Origin: Steinernema hermaphroditum
Lineage: Eukaryota > Nematoda > Chromadorea > Rhabditida > Steinernematidae
Direction of reading: 5' to 3'
Length of the DNA stretch: 64,000 nucleotides
Assembly: GCA_030435675.1 (NCBI GenBank)
Contig: CM059623.1
Span: forward strand, 11,502,092-11,566,091
The notes below the pieces were generated by a model. It saw nothing but the letters and a program-made list of their open reading frames with translations. It was not told the origin of the DNA and did not search any database. Within the stretch, counting starts at the first letter, position 1. Each line of letters opens with the position of its first letter. The position numbers were made by a program, and so were the translations under genes. Positions 32,033-44,875 of this stretch are shown here, piece after piece.

Positions 32033-32466
32033 TCAGGGGTACGCGGAGAGGGAGTGGTCGGCTGGCATGAAGACCTGAAGACACTTGCGGAAGTTGTCGG
32101 TGCGGAAGCAGTTCGAGCGGCACTCGACGCGCATGTTGGGACGCTCGTGAGAGTACATCTCGTGGCACATGAGACACACACGGTCCATCACGGCGTGGAG
32201 CGGCGGGTTGCCGTAGATCTTAAAATGGATGGTTCGCAGATGGTGTTGGGGGGAGAACCTACTGCGCACTCTTCGGCGTCGAACTTGTTGCTGAGACTCT
32301 TCATGAACATGCGAGTGTCGGCGGCCGAGCTCATGGAGGCGATGGAGCAGAGGGCGACTGCAAGGAAGACGAGCTTGAAGCTCGGGGCGAATCCTGAAGC
32401 GAATGAGTTTATTCGGGAGGATTTGAAGACATTGCTAAGGGGTCCACTCCAAAGACCAAAGAACAA
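32033..32466 (-). CDS. ITP/CHH-family neuropeptide precursor
   Basis: Exons 32263-32466 and 32033-32218 (intron 44 bp) join in phase. The second exon has RVCLMCHEMYSHERPNMRVE, then CRSNCFRTDNFRKC. With the Cys of FDAEECA from exon 1 there are six cysteines spaced C-x15-C-x2-C-x14-C-x3-C-x8-C, the pattern of crustacean hyperglycaemic hormone/ion transport peptide, including the typical CRSNCF step. This family forms three disulphides and acts as secreted hormones; nematode members are known. A hydrophobic segment (LVFLAVALCSIASMSSA) fits a signal peptide. It lies 30 residues inside the longest frame (ATG at 32466), so the true start may be in another exon. A CTTCAG acceptor lies just before GFAPSFK. 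The ~10 residues after Cys6 end SLSAYP, with no amidation Gly. Confidence 0.8.
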
Positions 32467-35450
32467 GGGCTTTCAGAATGGCTAAGTCAGTACGGTAGCG
32501 GAAGAATATGTCATATGGTAATCAAGGAACATTGCTCAGTACCGCATCTTGGCTATATCTGAGGAACTCCCAGTTATATCAACCATACAGGTTACGGTAT
32601 CCGTGGAATTCCTCGGCTACCGTACCATTATCGATTGAACGTGTCGGAAATACGGTAGCCAAGGAATTCCTCGCTGGGCACATGTGCAGAGAGTTTTTTG
32701 CAAGGCGCTCCATATATAAACAAGCGGACTACGGTAGTCGGTCCCTGAAAGAAGCAAAAACTGACCGGAGAGAGAAGAAGCGACAAGGCGGGCCATTGTG
32801 GTGAGAGGAGTTTAGAGACGATCTGCAAAGGAGAGGAGGTTACGAAGGAACTCAGCGACGTGCACGCATAACAACTCTTCGCCGAGCGCCTAAGGCGTGC
32901 CTACTTCTAAAAATAGCGCGCTTTTGCAACTCGGGAAAGCTGGGCGGCGCCTCGCTCCAAACCTCGAGCCCTCGGAGGCCGAAGGCTGCTGGAGAAAGAG
33001 GCTTTGGGAGGGGCTGCAGACGATGGGAACACGTCGGATTCGAACTGTTTCCGCTCTTGGAGCGCTCGACTTTTATACGCTTCAGGCTCCGAATCCGACG
33101 CCGGAGGATAGTCCCCAGGGGGCGGGGCGTGGCCCGCCTCGTCGGCCTCTTGCACACATTGGATGCTGTAGCATATAGCTTAGCAGCCGAAGGTACCACC
33201 CATTCTGCTAACATCGAATCGGACAATAGTTCAACCCCTTCCCGCCCCGTTTTCCCTTCGTGCACCCCTCCCTTCGGGGAGCTCATTAAGAAGCGAGCAA
33301 AAAGGTGTACAGCTGAAAGTCTCCTCTTGAGGCTGGAACAGCAAATGCGTGGGAACATCAAGGCACATGAGAAAACCGTTGTACTATGGCCATCGAAACG
33401 GCTCAGCTTGACAACAGGTGCAAAGTGTGAGTTCTGGAACTGAGTTCCACAATCCTCCGAGCAGCTTTTATCCGTTGCCAATTTGTGGAAAACTCTGCCT
33501 AAGAGATTGATACTGAAATGGCGATCTTAAGCACTGCTTGTTTACTGAGGGTTTCCCCCAAAAGCGACAACAAGCTTACAATGCCATCCCAAATCTCAGC
33601 CAAGACATAAGACTATACATGTCGTCAGTTCACAATCAGAAGATAATGATTTTGAAAGGGTTCGTTTGGCCTTTGGAAGATCAATCAAGATCATGTACGC
33701 ACAGGGTAATTGTAACTTTCCCTCCAGCCATATTCCCATTCTATCCGATTATTCCATTCGAGCTCACATTCGTGGGAGTCCGTAATAACTTCACTTGACC
33801 GCGTTCCATTGATACATTCCCAGCTCCAGTTACTACAGTCTATTTTCTCACACACACACGTACAAATTTATTTTCAGGTCGGGCTGTTATGAAAGAATGA
33901 ATCCATTTGCATACGTCAACAGGCTGTCAACGTGTGGGCGCATAAATACGAGCTCATCATGCGCCTTTTGCTGATTATTCAATGAACGCAGAATATGCAG
34001 AATGTGGGTATGGGCAGGCCAGCCACCCATAGTCTCCAAAAGCTCTGATATCTCAAGTCCAGAAATACATAACCACTGCAAATTCTGAGTAATCCACAGA
34101 TCATGTATAGTATGCTATATATAAGGAAATATAACTCAACTGACCTCCGGTCTAATCACATCACCCATACACGAAGTTCCTAGAACTCTTGGAGTGTTGT
34201 TGTTAAGCCCAATGAAACGTGCGCCCTACACTGACGTGCGTCTACCCTAAGATGCTGCGAATATCGACGATCCGCAAAATTGAGCATCACTCAGACTTGC
34301 CCCACCCAAGACGCTTTTTGCGCCACCGCATCCTAATCGCTTTCTGGAGCGGAAGTGCGCGCGAGGGAGGAGAAGTTGGGCATGTGGAACAAATTCAGAA
34401 AGACCTGGATGTTGCCGTTGAGGGGAAGGGACGCAATTATGTGGAGAGTTATGTATTATTACCACATGAGAGGATAGATATCGTATAAGTGAGTCTATTG
34501 GACTATACTACGACTCCGTTTTTGGAATGAGAAACACATATGTATATCATGCTAAATCTGAAGTTTAAGCTAGAAACGACCGACGTTCTGAGCGTTCTTC
34601 TTTGAAAAACACTTCAAAACATTTCACTCCGATTTTTCAACTGCTGTTTGATATAGCGAAGTCCAATGTCTTCTGGCTAAGTGGTTCTTAACGCATGTGG
34701 ACATGAAAGGTCAAGCGGAAAGACGACGCAAAATAAGTCGGCAAGAGAGAACAATAGGAAGAAAATTACATAAAAGAGCGTGACTATTTTTGAAGCGATA
34801 CTCGATTTCTGACGTCTGCACGTTGGAACAAAGAGAATTTGCGGTTGTATTGTTCGTTGTGCACCTTTGAAATTAGGTTTGGTTTAGCCGTCTGCGAGTT
34901 AAATATCGTTATCTAGAACTCACGTCATGGTCAAGTTAGCACAACGTGCAAAAAGAAACGTTTCAAAAGAGGTAAGAAACAAGCTTATTGCTTATCTGGA
35001 TAGATAGTGGATGGGACTGTATATGGTTTGACCCACCATGACGTACTTGTTGAAAAAAGGGATAGCCCGGTCACTCACATGTTGCCCTTTAGAAGCTCAG
35101 AGATCCCTAGACCACTAAGTAACCTTTCCTTCCCTGTTCTGATGTTGACCTCTGCAAACGCAGCAATAATCTGCTACGGTAGTTCCCCCGAGAAAACCCA
35201 CACATGCATCTCAAAAACAAAGCCATTAAGCCGTGCATTCCTTGGAGGATTTCAACGGAAAATGAGTCACCTCGGCGTGGGTGCTGCTTTGATTTCGATC
35301 GTGCAAGAGGCGAAGTTACGTGGCGAAAGGGACTAATTATCGGGTGGTCTGCATATTTGTGACGAACTACGATAAGAAGAAAGAGGAACGCAGAGATCAT
35401 GAATGTTCCGGAAGGCGAATCATACGCTTTTTCGAACGGTCCAAATGCGG
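32467..35450. other. Intergenic stretch with GC-rich island and hairpin
   Basis: Holds a 20-bp-arm inverted repeat (32605-32670), a TATATAAAC motif (~32711), several ACGGTAG motifs and a GC-rich patch (32880-33290). Long minus-strand frames cross the patch, but none has a recognisable domain or clear splice partners. The rest is AT-rich with no gene seen. Confidence 0.4.
32605..32670. repeat. Inverted repeat with 20-bp arms
   Basis: GGAATTCCTCGGCTACCGTA at 32605-32624 pairs with TACGGTAGCCAAGGAATTCC at 32651-32670, one mismatch, 26-base loop. It lies upstream of the neuropeptide gene. Confidence 0.85.
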
Positions 35451-35457
35451 AGAGTTA

Positions 35458-35489
35458 AGAGTCTCGCCGTGACATCACGGCGAGACTCT
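35458..35489. repeat. Perfect 15-bp-arm palindrome
   Basis: AGAGTCTCGCCGTGA, a 2-base loop (CA), then TCACGGCGAGACTCT, with no mismatch. It is GC-rich in AT-rich surroundings. Confidence 0.95.
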
Positions 35490-35844
35490 CAGGACGCGTG
35501 GCAAACGTGGTTCTCAGACACCGGGGAAAAATATTTGGTTTCAGAGTTCACGGACAGAGTAAACATCGACTCTGATATCATTTATAATGTCGTACATTGG
35601 CATCGATATTCGCCACGATTTAAAAATAACCAATTCACCAAACCACCTTGCATACCGTAATACTTGTTTTTTTTTTCAGCTGCTTCCGGACGCAGGTCCT
35701 ATCATAGAACCAAAAATAAGTTTTACAAGTTTCTTTAAGTTCTTTAAGCATAAAAAGATTGGAATATTACATTGGGTGGCCCTATTTTCTGGGGCCCTTG
35801 TCCTTCCGTTCGGTCTTTGGAAGCTAAACCGACCAAACGCGGGC

Positions 35845-36360
35845 AAGAGCTCCGAATGTGATAGACCTTGTTTCGTTTTCCGACCGAAACAGAAGTATTG
35901 GTGATTTGGGAAAAAGATCACTATAATGGATTTTGTGGCCTTTGTGCTGCGTCTATCTTTTTGCGCTGCACTATATGTATAAGTTACCCAAAATACTTTG
36001 GACAGACGACTAACAGAAATCTAGAAAGCTCTGCTGAAATTCAAATCCAGATATCGGTCGGTTTCTGTTGTCTCTGTTTCATTTTCCGGCCTGTTTCGTG
36101 TTGAATGCACTCGGAAATGCCTTCCCAGGCCTCGGTCTAAAGATATGTAACCACTCACCCGAAACGTAATTTCGTTCGGTGTGTGAGGGGCTGGACCGGT
36201 CGAACGGGAAGAGTTTCGAATGGGATAGACTGTGTTCCGTTTTTTGTTGATAGTCTGGGAAAAGGAAGGGTACCCGGATCACTAGGATGGATTTTGTGGC
36301 CTTTGTGGTCGCATAGCTATATAGCTCGGCAACCTCGGTAAATCCAAATTGAAAATCTGA
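35845..36360. repeat. Diverged tandem duplication (~360-bp period)
   Basis: Blocks in the first copy (TCCGAATGTGATAGAC, GGGAAAAAGATCACTATAATG, GATTTTGTGGCCTTTGTG) recur in order in the second (TTCGAATGGGATAGAC, GGATCACTAGGATG, GATTTTGTGGCCTTTGTG). Confidence 0.7.
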
Positions 36361-39300
36361 TCTCGAACCCCCTTTTTTTTTAGAGCACCATTGAACATCT
36401 ACGCTGATCGACTTTCGACTTTGTCCTCCGCATAGTTTAATCTGATCCCCGCTTCTTCCGCTATGTGTTCGCTGGGACAAAGTTCAACTTTGCATCACTT
36501 TTCGGGCAGCCGCATGTTGATATGATAGGGATTCTCTGCACTATCTCCTAATTAGGTCTGAGTGAAGCAATGCCGGAATAGAGGATCGGCTCTGTACGTC
36601 ACTCATTAGTCGCATTTCAACGGATTTTTATGAAAACACGTGCGTCTGTAGAAGACTGAGCGTTTTCGCGGAATTTGGCCTCTAGCCAATCTTTTTCAGA
36701 TCACTGCCTAGCCATATGTATATCCTGTCGCGATACGTCAGGTTCTATATTAAAACTGGAGATACCGTATGTCCATGAGGATCTCAAGGTGTTTAAACAA
36801 CCAAAAATTAGAGTCTCTATCTTTCGCTTTACCCAGGAGAACCTACAAAACGTGGTCAGGAAAAACATGGGTTCCACGTCATCCGGAATAAGATTTTTGG
36901 ACGGTTATTTTCGGCAGCAGCTTTTAGCTGCAGGCATATCATGCAAGCCACATCGAAGGAGACAACCCGGACGTCATTCGACCGTCCAAGTTCTTTCCTC
37001 AATGCGTCACGGAAAAAGCAAAATAGGAAAGGTCCATGTGTCACGCGACGGTGATATACTTGGAATTACCTACAGCAGCATTTGCTGTGAATAATGCTGG
37101 CCGAGTCGTCAAGTGAACAGAAAAGTGCAGGACTGCCCGTAGTTGTAAACAGAAAAGCTTTCCACAGGATGTTCCCAAGAGTGTGTTTTGTCGGAACGGA
37201 TTTGAACTTTCGCCAGAATTTATAAATATCATGAGGGAATCCTTCCACTTTCATCTCCATCTGGCTAAAGCAGGGTGCTAAGAGGTCTAAAGCTGTTGGA
37301 TACGACAGAACTGCCCGAAGGTCACCAGGCAACCCTTACCAGGGGAAAAGCAGATTCAATCCAAATCGAGTCAATAACGAACATAATGAGCCCTGCCTAT
37401 CTATGATCCCTTCAATGTCGTGGGTATCTGAAAGAGGTCTTGGACAGATTTTGGCTTCTAAGTCAGGAAAAGTGATTTTACCGGAACAGCTGCCCAAACA
37501 GTCGATCTTCAGGTCGCCTAGTGGAGAATCGGATAAACAGTCCCCCAACCCCGATCGCGAATCCTCTACCTGGAGGCTTTACCTCAGTGGTCGGATTCAA
37601 CTGAACCCCTCTTTATCGGGTTCTTTAAAGCTTTATTTCTGAAAGAAATAAGAGGCAAGGGGGCGACTCTTAAAAGCACCTCTTCGAAAAACGGTATGCC
37701 TCTAGTCTTTTTGCCTCTCCTGCTCAAGCCTTATTTTGTAAAAACCTCATAAGAACACAAATTGGACCAACCACTTGGACTACAAGGTACCATAAAGCTG
37801 TAATTTGTAAGCTCAAAAATCGAAATTGTTCATTACTGGTAATTGCCCTCATACTTCTCAGCAGCACTGAGCAGCACGACAATGCCATTCCGTACAGGAT
37901 TCCCTGTACTGTGTAATGCATTAGTCAGCCAATAGCTACGTTAAACAACGTGTTCCGAAGATTCGATTGTCTTGGAGTTCAGACCTAGTCAGACATAACA
38001 CATTACGACTTTGACTGAGCACATTAAATTAGTTATTTAGTAGAATTTAATCCATTACGTTACGTCAAAGACTGCGAGTGTTTCAAACTTTGTGGTGTTG
38101 ATCTCCGAGGCCGGAAGACCGGTCGAGCGCGAACGTTTCATGTGTGGTACAAAAAAGAAGGGAAACATCGCCGATTTACGTCAGTGTCACTACGATTTGG
38201 TATATTAGTGAAGGATTGTATCGCTTAAAAATGTGCAATTTGTGCCGCTGTGGAATTTCGATCGAAGAGACCAACTTCGGGATATCTCACGTTGCAGTTT
38301 CGCGTCAGCGAGCGATTTGTAAAAAAGCAACAGGTTTGACACTATAAAGGCCTCTAGATTATACAAGAACCATCATGCGGAGTTTTTCGTTAGATAAACG
38401 GAACGAATATTTGAAAACTTGACCAGTAACATTGATGTCATACTGTAGTAGGTCGCTGTTCGACTGCCATCTACTGTTCAGTCGATTGTCTGCCATGCTT
38501 TTTCTGGGTTAGTTTGCTTGTGTTATCCATCGAGCTTTACGGTACGATTTAAAAGACAACACTAAACTCACATGAAAAAGTCGATTTAGACACCTGCATG
38601 AATCAAGAATGGATTCCAGAGTTCTCAAGGGCTACTTTACGATTTAGAAGTTAACAGATGACTCTAAACCTTCCATAACATTCAAAGAGGGAGCTGACGT
38701 CCTCGTAACTAAGTAGGTATTGACTAGAAAGTGATACCAGTAAGAATTGTTCGCACTTGACCTTGACATTTGAGCTTGTGCACTGTTCACTGGCGCTACG
38801 ATTGAAAAGGACAACAGAAAACTGAAATCGAAGAAGAAAGGATTCCGCTGAGCTACTTTCCAATGTTATAGTCAGCAGTCGTCAAAGGGACATTTAGATT
38901 GTACAGTAGATTTGGAGAGAGTAGAGCTCTTCATCTTTCACTTCTTGATCATCCCTTTTTGATCGTTATTTGCTTAAATAAACAATTTGTCATCAAGGCT
39001 TTGACTCTGATATAATGAGACCTTGATGATAGTCCGATTTTTGAGCCCTTGAGAATGGTGCCCGGAAAGCATAGCCAAAAGAGACAGGATTACGATCCAC
39101 ATCTTATATTGTCAATGACTTATTTATCATTGTTCTAGATTGTCTTGTTGAATGCACCCATAATGGCTCCTACAATAACACTTCTCCCATAAATCTTGTC
39201 TTCTCACGTCCATGATTCCCTTTTTTCCTGCAGCCCAGCTGCTTTCAACACTTGTCTTCTCACGTCTGTCCATATCCATCTTCAATGACCATTGCTGAGC

Positions 39301-42300
39301 ACAGGAAACCATGCATCTTTTCAATGATTTCAGCACTGTTCCTCTCCAAAAATCCACACAATCGACGCCCCACTACGTGCACCTCTTAACGTGTTTGACC
39401 GCTTAAATCTCCATTTCTCAAATTTCACACGACTCGTAATTTCGTGCCGCATCACAAAGCACAAAGTACTGTATTCTCGCGACACGCGATCCCCTCTACG
39501 AAGCCCTCGTGAGTACAAACCGCAAAAGGTAGACTACGATCTTTTATCGCAGCGTACGTTCCGTTTGTTTCTGCAGCTCTGGAGATACAGTACTCAAAAG
39601 AAATTAGCGAGTGCAGACAGATCTACGGTGCTCGCATTAATGATGTTTTCTAATTTTAGCCTTCGCTTCACGCTCCACTGCCGAATGCTCCAAACAGAAA
39701 AATAACAAGCAACAAGTGGAAAGGACGCGGGATTTACGTAGTTTGCCGATGCCCTGAGGATGTCGAAACTTTAAGGAACATTGGTAATGGAAAAAGGGTA
39801 CATCTTCGCTAATAATAATAGAGTGCCTAAGTAATAAAATTATCGAAAGGCGAGAAAAACATACGTGTTGTTAACGTCATCGTTTAGACATAAGATGGGA
39901 AAGTGGAAAACACAACATTGTGTATGAGGCGAGAAATTTCTTAGTTAGGGAAGTTTCAGGTCGTCTCTGTCGATCTTTCCAGCAAAAAACGGATACATTA
40001 CCGGGCAATTGTGGGGACGGCTAACAACTAAATCGCTAACACAAAAGAACGATGCAGAACCAACCAAGGGGGCCAAGTTCGAGTAGGCCGACCGTATTAT
40101 TCTTCCCGATGATACTTTGGGTCTTGAGCGGAAAACGAACAACGCTATTTTGTAGTCTGTTAATATCTCTATAATGCTATCAAGCGCTTTGGGCGTAGAC
40201 TGTTAATTCTACGGTGAATTGGAACTGGAACAGTTTTCCCTGAGGTGTAATTATGCACCGGAAGTAATTATAAACAGCCGAAACAGTGTATTACAGTGCT
40301 CTTATTTCCGATTAATCCGATCATTGAGAAGGCGGTCTCTTTTATATGTCTTAAAATTTAGAAAACGCATCATATAAGACGTTTCTATGTCAGAAATAGT
40401 GCGCAAAGTTTAAGGCGTTTATTACCGGGGCCTTTTCCTTGTAAGTGCCAAAATATCAATGGCTCTTAAGCATTTTTACAGCAGACACACATTCGTTTGA
40501 ATCGACAGCTTTTAGTTAATCCACAGCGTCTAAACATCCACAATTTCTGGACGATTCTAGTACTGTATAGTGAAAGACAATACGACGTTCGCTCTGACAC
40601 TCGGCCCGAGAATTGCTGAATTTCCCCGTTCTCCGTTTGAAGTAAGGAACAGGATGCTTTAGGAGTGAAATACACTTTGAGGTCCGGTTATAAGCAATAT
40701 TTTAGTGTAATGGATGGATGAAATACCTCGTTAAAACATTACTAAAGATAAAATATGACTACTCGAAGATGCTTTGTGACTTTAGAACTGAGCGACTACA
40801 ACGAGATACTGTATAAGAGAATTTAGAGTATAGAGGAGCTTGCGGCATACGGTAGCAATGCCCAGACTGACAGCAAACAGTTTCACGTATTTTGGATTGA
40901 CTGTCCTTGCCTCAGAGGTCCTATAACTGTAGAACCTCTAGGCTCCCCTGATAACCTCTTTTCACTCCAGGGCACCCTTGATTCAGTGCTAACTATTTCC
41001 ATATATTCCTGCATATTGCATCACTTCAAAACATCACTAATCCCTTCCGATGGATTTCGCTATGCTACACCGATAAACGAAGAAACCCCTGAGTGCTCTG
41101 CTCATCGTGTTTATAATTTCCTTCATTAACCTACGCTCGCATTGAACGGTCTTCTTGCAAGGCTTTTATGCTGCACAATTCCCGTTTTAGTGGCAATCCG
41201 TGCAGCCGCCATAACATCTACGGCTTCGCTCCTATTTACGTCATCGGCACAATCGGCATGCAAGTTTATTGGGTCGTAAACGGTTTGTGGTTAATTTGGG
41301 CCAATGTGGTTATGGCGTCGATGCTTGAAAGTTGAAAGTTGCAAACGGCGACAAGAAACCGGAAGTCAGAAGTTGAGATCTGGGCTCTTAGGTCGGAGAA
41401 CGGTCAGTTATGGTGACGTTGTGGGACACAAACGTGCCGAGAGTGTGTAAATTGGTTGAGGGACGCCTAAATATCGAACTCAAGTAGGCATTGGGCAAGA
41501 TCCAAGATGGGAAAACGTAGGAGTCTACTCGTGTTCTTTTTCTTTAGCTGCATTTTAAGTGCCAGTTAAGTGATCATGGATAAGCGGCCTTGCATTGCTG
41601 AAGCTACACTTTTCCTTTCCTACAACCTAAACATGTTCGATCTTTTACTTTGATTAATCTCTCACGGTCTTGCGACAGATTTTCCATAACAAAAAGCTTT
41701 GCTACACTTTGCACACCTACGATTTTCTGTGTACACAAATTTCTGGCCTTTGAGGTATATTATGACCCTTTCTACACCAGCAAGATCTTTGCTCACATGA
41801 TGTCTACGTGGAACTATCAGAATCCGTCTTCGATGAGATCAGACGAGATAAGCTCTCATGACGTCCGTAGTCCGAACTTTGGACCTACTAACATCCAGAT
41901 AATTGTAGGCATAGCCTCGGTATACTGTATATCGTTTTGCAACCGATGGTCAACATTAGTATTTTTCGACTTCATCGACCAGATGAGCAAGTATTTCAGG
42001 TTTATAAAGCCGCTTAGGAACAGGAAAATGTATAATCTTTTGTACGAATCACCGATATAGCTGATTTGAACGCTATGTACCATGTCCGCTTCTCGAACAC
42101 ACTTGTGACGTACTAATCTTTGACCTCTTAGGTGTCGTTCTTATCGTCTAAAACATAAACTGAAGCTCAGAAGCATGAAAATAATGAGAATGCCTGGGTA
42201 AGGACATGGACACGTGCTAGAAATGTACTGAGTTACTACGATACAAAAAATAGAAATTTGGCGCTTCGGTGCATACAACTGTACTGCATCGAGCGAGATT

Positions 42301-43760
42301 TGGTCACCTAGAAAAGTCCAAGAATAGTCGCGATCATTGATGACATAACCGCTAGTTTGACCGGCCTTCCAAGGCAACGATGGGAATCGTATCTGTTACA
42401 AAGGAAGCGGACAAAGCCTGTCCAGAGATTAGGTTTCGTATCTCGTGTTTGTTTGTTGTGGAAGAAGTGAACAAAAATGCCAGCGTGTTCAGAGGTTATA
42501 ACAGAAAAGTGTTAGCAGATTTACACCTCCTCTCCCAAAAGTTAGACCTTGACGTTGACTTCAGAGAGCGACCGAGGGACTGTTCCGTCGAGTGATGAAA
42601 GTTAGAATGACGAAAAACATAAAACAGATTTAAGCTAACAAAAAGAACCATTGATTTCTCGGAAAGGGCTCGTGTTGGTTTTGGACTGTATCTGTGGATC
42701 TGGATCGTGTTCGTCCTGGATTATATCTTGTAGAACAGCACTTAGTCCGTCTACGCTGTTCATGATTCTATTCCTTTCCTCACACAGCCTCTCTGATGGG
42801 TCAGTATAAATTAAGCGTGGCTGCTTCATGAGATCTCACAGTTTTATTTCATTTAATTTCTCATGTAGCCACACAGCACCAGCCGACACGCTCTTACGGA
42901 GATCTTCCATCTAATTTGTGTTTGTCGCTGACGCCTCATTTGCGATGCTTCTTGACTCTCACTTAGCCAGCAATTTGCATAGAAGTTTCCGTTCCTGTTT
43001 TGTTCCATGTCTTTCTTTTGTCTTGTCTTTCCGTTCCATGTATTGTGTTTCTCGAATAGCGTTGTTCTGGTCCCGTGTGACTCACACCTGCAGAATCAAA
43101 ACGTTCTCATCATTCGTGGGTTCAAGTGACCAACTAAATGCGTGGTGTTGTTCCCAGACCTTTTACAAAGAAAACGAGCTCCTCTGACTCACTGCGCCTT
43201 CCACGCTTCTATTCTGTAAATAATTGGGCATTCAGCAGCAGGATAACCAATGCAATGCCCTTGACGTCTGTTGATATATGAAATTGTGTTAGGATATAAC
43301 GAGAATTTGTACTTGGCCAATGGACACAGAGTCAATCCTATGCGAGACCACTGAGTCCAGCTGTCCCGTGCACTATCACCGCTTCCACCAAAATTAGAAG
43401 CCATAAAGCAAACGGCGTAATTCAGTTGGCTCTACTGCAAAGTTGCGATTTTGCAGGCGGCAAAGTGCATATGAGTGGTGTCAACAACAAGTACTTTCCT
43501 ACTAAATCACATTTGAAACACAAAAAGGTCCGAGCGCTTTTTTTAAACAAAACACTTTGCAGCGTGATTTGATGGAAGTTGCAAAGGGCGTTTTTGCAAA
43601 AATTGTGCAACTCTTGCACCAACGTTCCTTTGTTCTGGTGACTTGGCTAGACGGAACACATTAGCCAGAACAAAAGGCGATTAACATAAGGGACCAAGAG
43701 GGTTATGCCTTCAGAGTTCAATGGGTTAGAGTACAATTTGCTGTTCTGAGTGATCAGAGT
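36361..43760. other. Gene-poor stretch
   Basis: About 7 kb of AT-rich DNA in which only short, scattered frames occur. None combines coding composition with splice sites or known motifs. 38660-38720 (minus) shares a TATGGAAGGTTTAGAGTC block with 56880-56935. Confidence 0.45.
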
Positions 43761-43769
43761 GAAGGTTAA

Positions 43770-43850
43770 GAACGAACGCTCCCTGAGCTCATTTCTCAGG
43801 GAGCCAACGGATGATCCCACCGACACAAATGAAAGACAGACTGATCAGTT
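43770..43850. repeat. Dispersed repeat family, copy 2
   Basis: GAGCTCATTTCTCAGGGAGC...CGGATGATCCCACCGACACAAA matches the end of the 29190-29510 copy. Confidence 0.5.
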
Positions 43851-44574
43851 CTCGTTTCAATACACACGCAGGGTGGTCCAAAAAGGGCACCTAGGCAGAG
43901 TCTAGAATGTTATTTTTGTGGGGATCCTAACGTTAGACCGGTCGAAACAAACGGAAGAAGCCGACCGGTCTTTGGATTGCTTTTTTGACTTCTCCCCAGA
44001 TGACCACAAAATGCGAACTTTTGAGTGTATGAGTCAAGCTTTCCAAGTTAACACACTTGTATTGTTGATCTATGAGTTGTCCTCCGAAAAATAACTGACC
44101 ACCAATCGTACAATCTAATGCACATGAATAACATTTTCTATGGATAGATATCTGTGTGTATATTGTACAACAAAGCGCAAAGGGGCAAAAGTGTCAGTGC
44201 CCTTATCATTACAAACGACGGTTTTCTTAAAATTCACTAAAAGAGGTCTTCTTCAGATCATTGGAGATTACCTCAAAAATTAAAAATAAGCTCTGACATC
44301 ACGAAGACACGCACTGTTTCCAACAAACAGCTCATGTTTTGATCTCTTCAAGTACAGCTCTAAAAAGTGGATAAACATAGCACAGTGCAAAGTTCAGTGC
44401 TCAAAAAACATGGTTTGTCGACCTTTACTCACTTCTGAAATTGTAACTACAAGTTAAAAAGTGGCAGAACATTACAGAAAATCCATTACGGTGCGGTTTT
44501 GGAATGGTCCACCAGCTAAAGGTCTACGTAGTTGCTTCCGATGGTACATCGGAATTACGTCGTGTAGGACGTCT

Positions 44575-44875
44575 TATAAGCATGAGAAAGCAGTATCACA
44601 CCGTAGTCAGCAGTTTTCTGGCCCCAGAGCACGGCATCAGAATAAATGCGATGAACCCATTAGTTTGCGCTGACGTCGAATTGAGACGAAGAGTCTATTC
44701 CTATTCCGGTAGAGGTGACTCGAACGAGGTCAAATCGGATCGTCGGATCGTCGGGGTTTCAGGGATAGTTCGCTCTCTCATGATGGCGCGGGTGGTTGGC
44801 CTTCTTGACCAGAAGTTGATATTATGACTCCCTAGTGTTCCACATCTTCTGGGAGCCTCTGCAGCCCATACAAGG
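44575..44875. repeat. Dispersed repeat family, copy 3
   Basis: CACACCGTAGTCAGCAGTTTTCTGGC, then GGGGTTTCAGGGATAGTTCG and CTCCCTAGTGTTCCACATCT, parallel to blocks in 29250-29460. The long plus-strand frames here follow the repeat and are not convincing genes. Confidence 0.5.

Noticed and set aside
32852..33481. 209-residue minus-strand frame in a GC-rich patch
   Set aside because: No domain, several overlapping frames equally open, and composition dominated by Arg/Ser/Pro as expected from GC-rich noncoding DNA. A small exon within it cannot be excluded.
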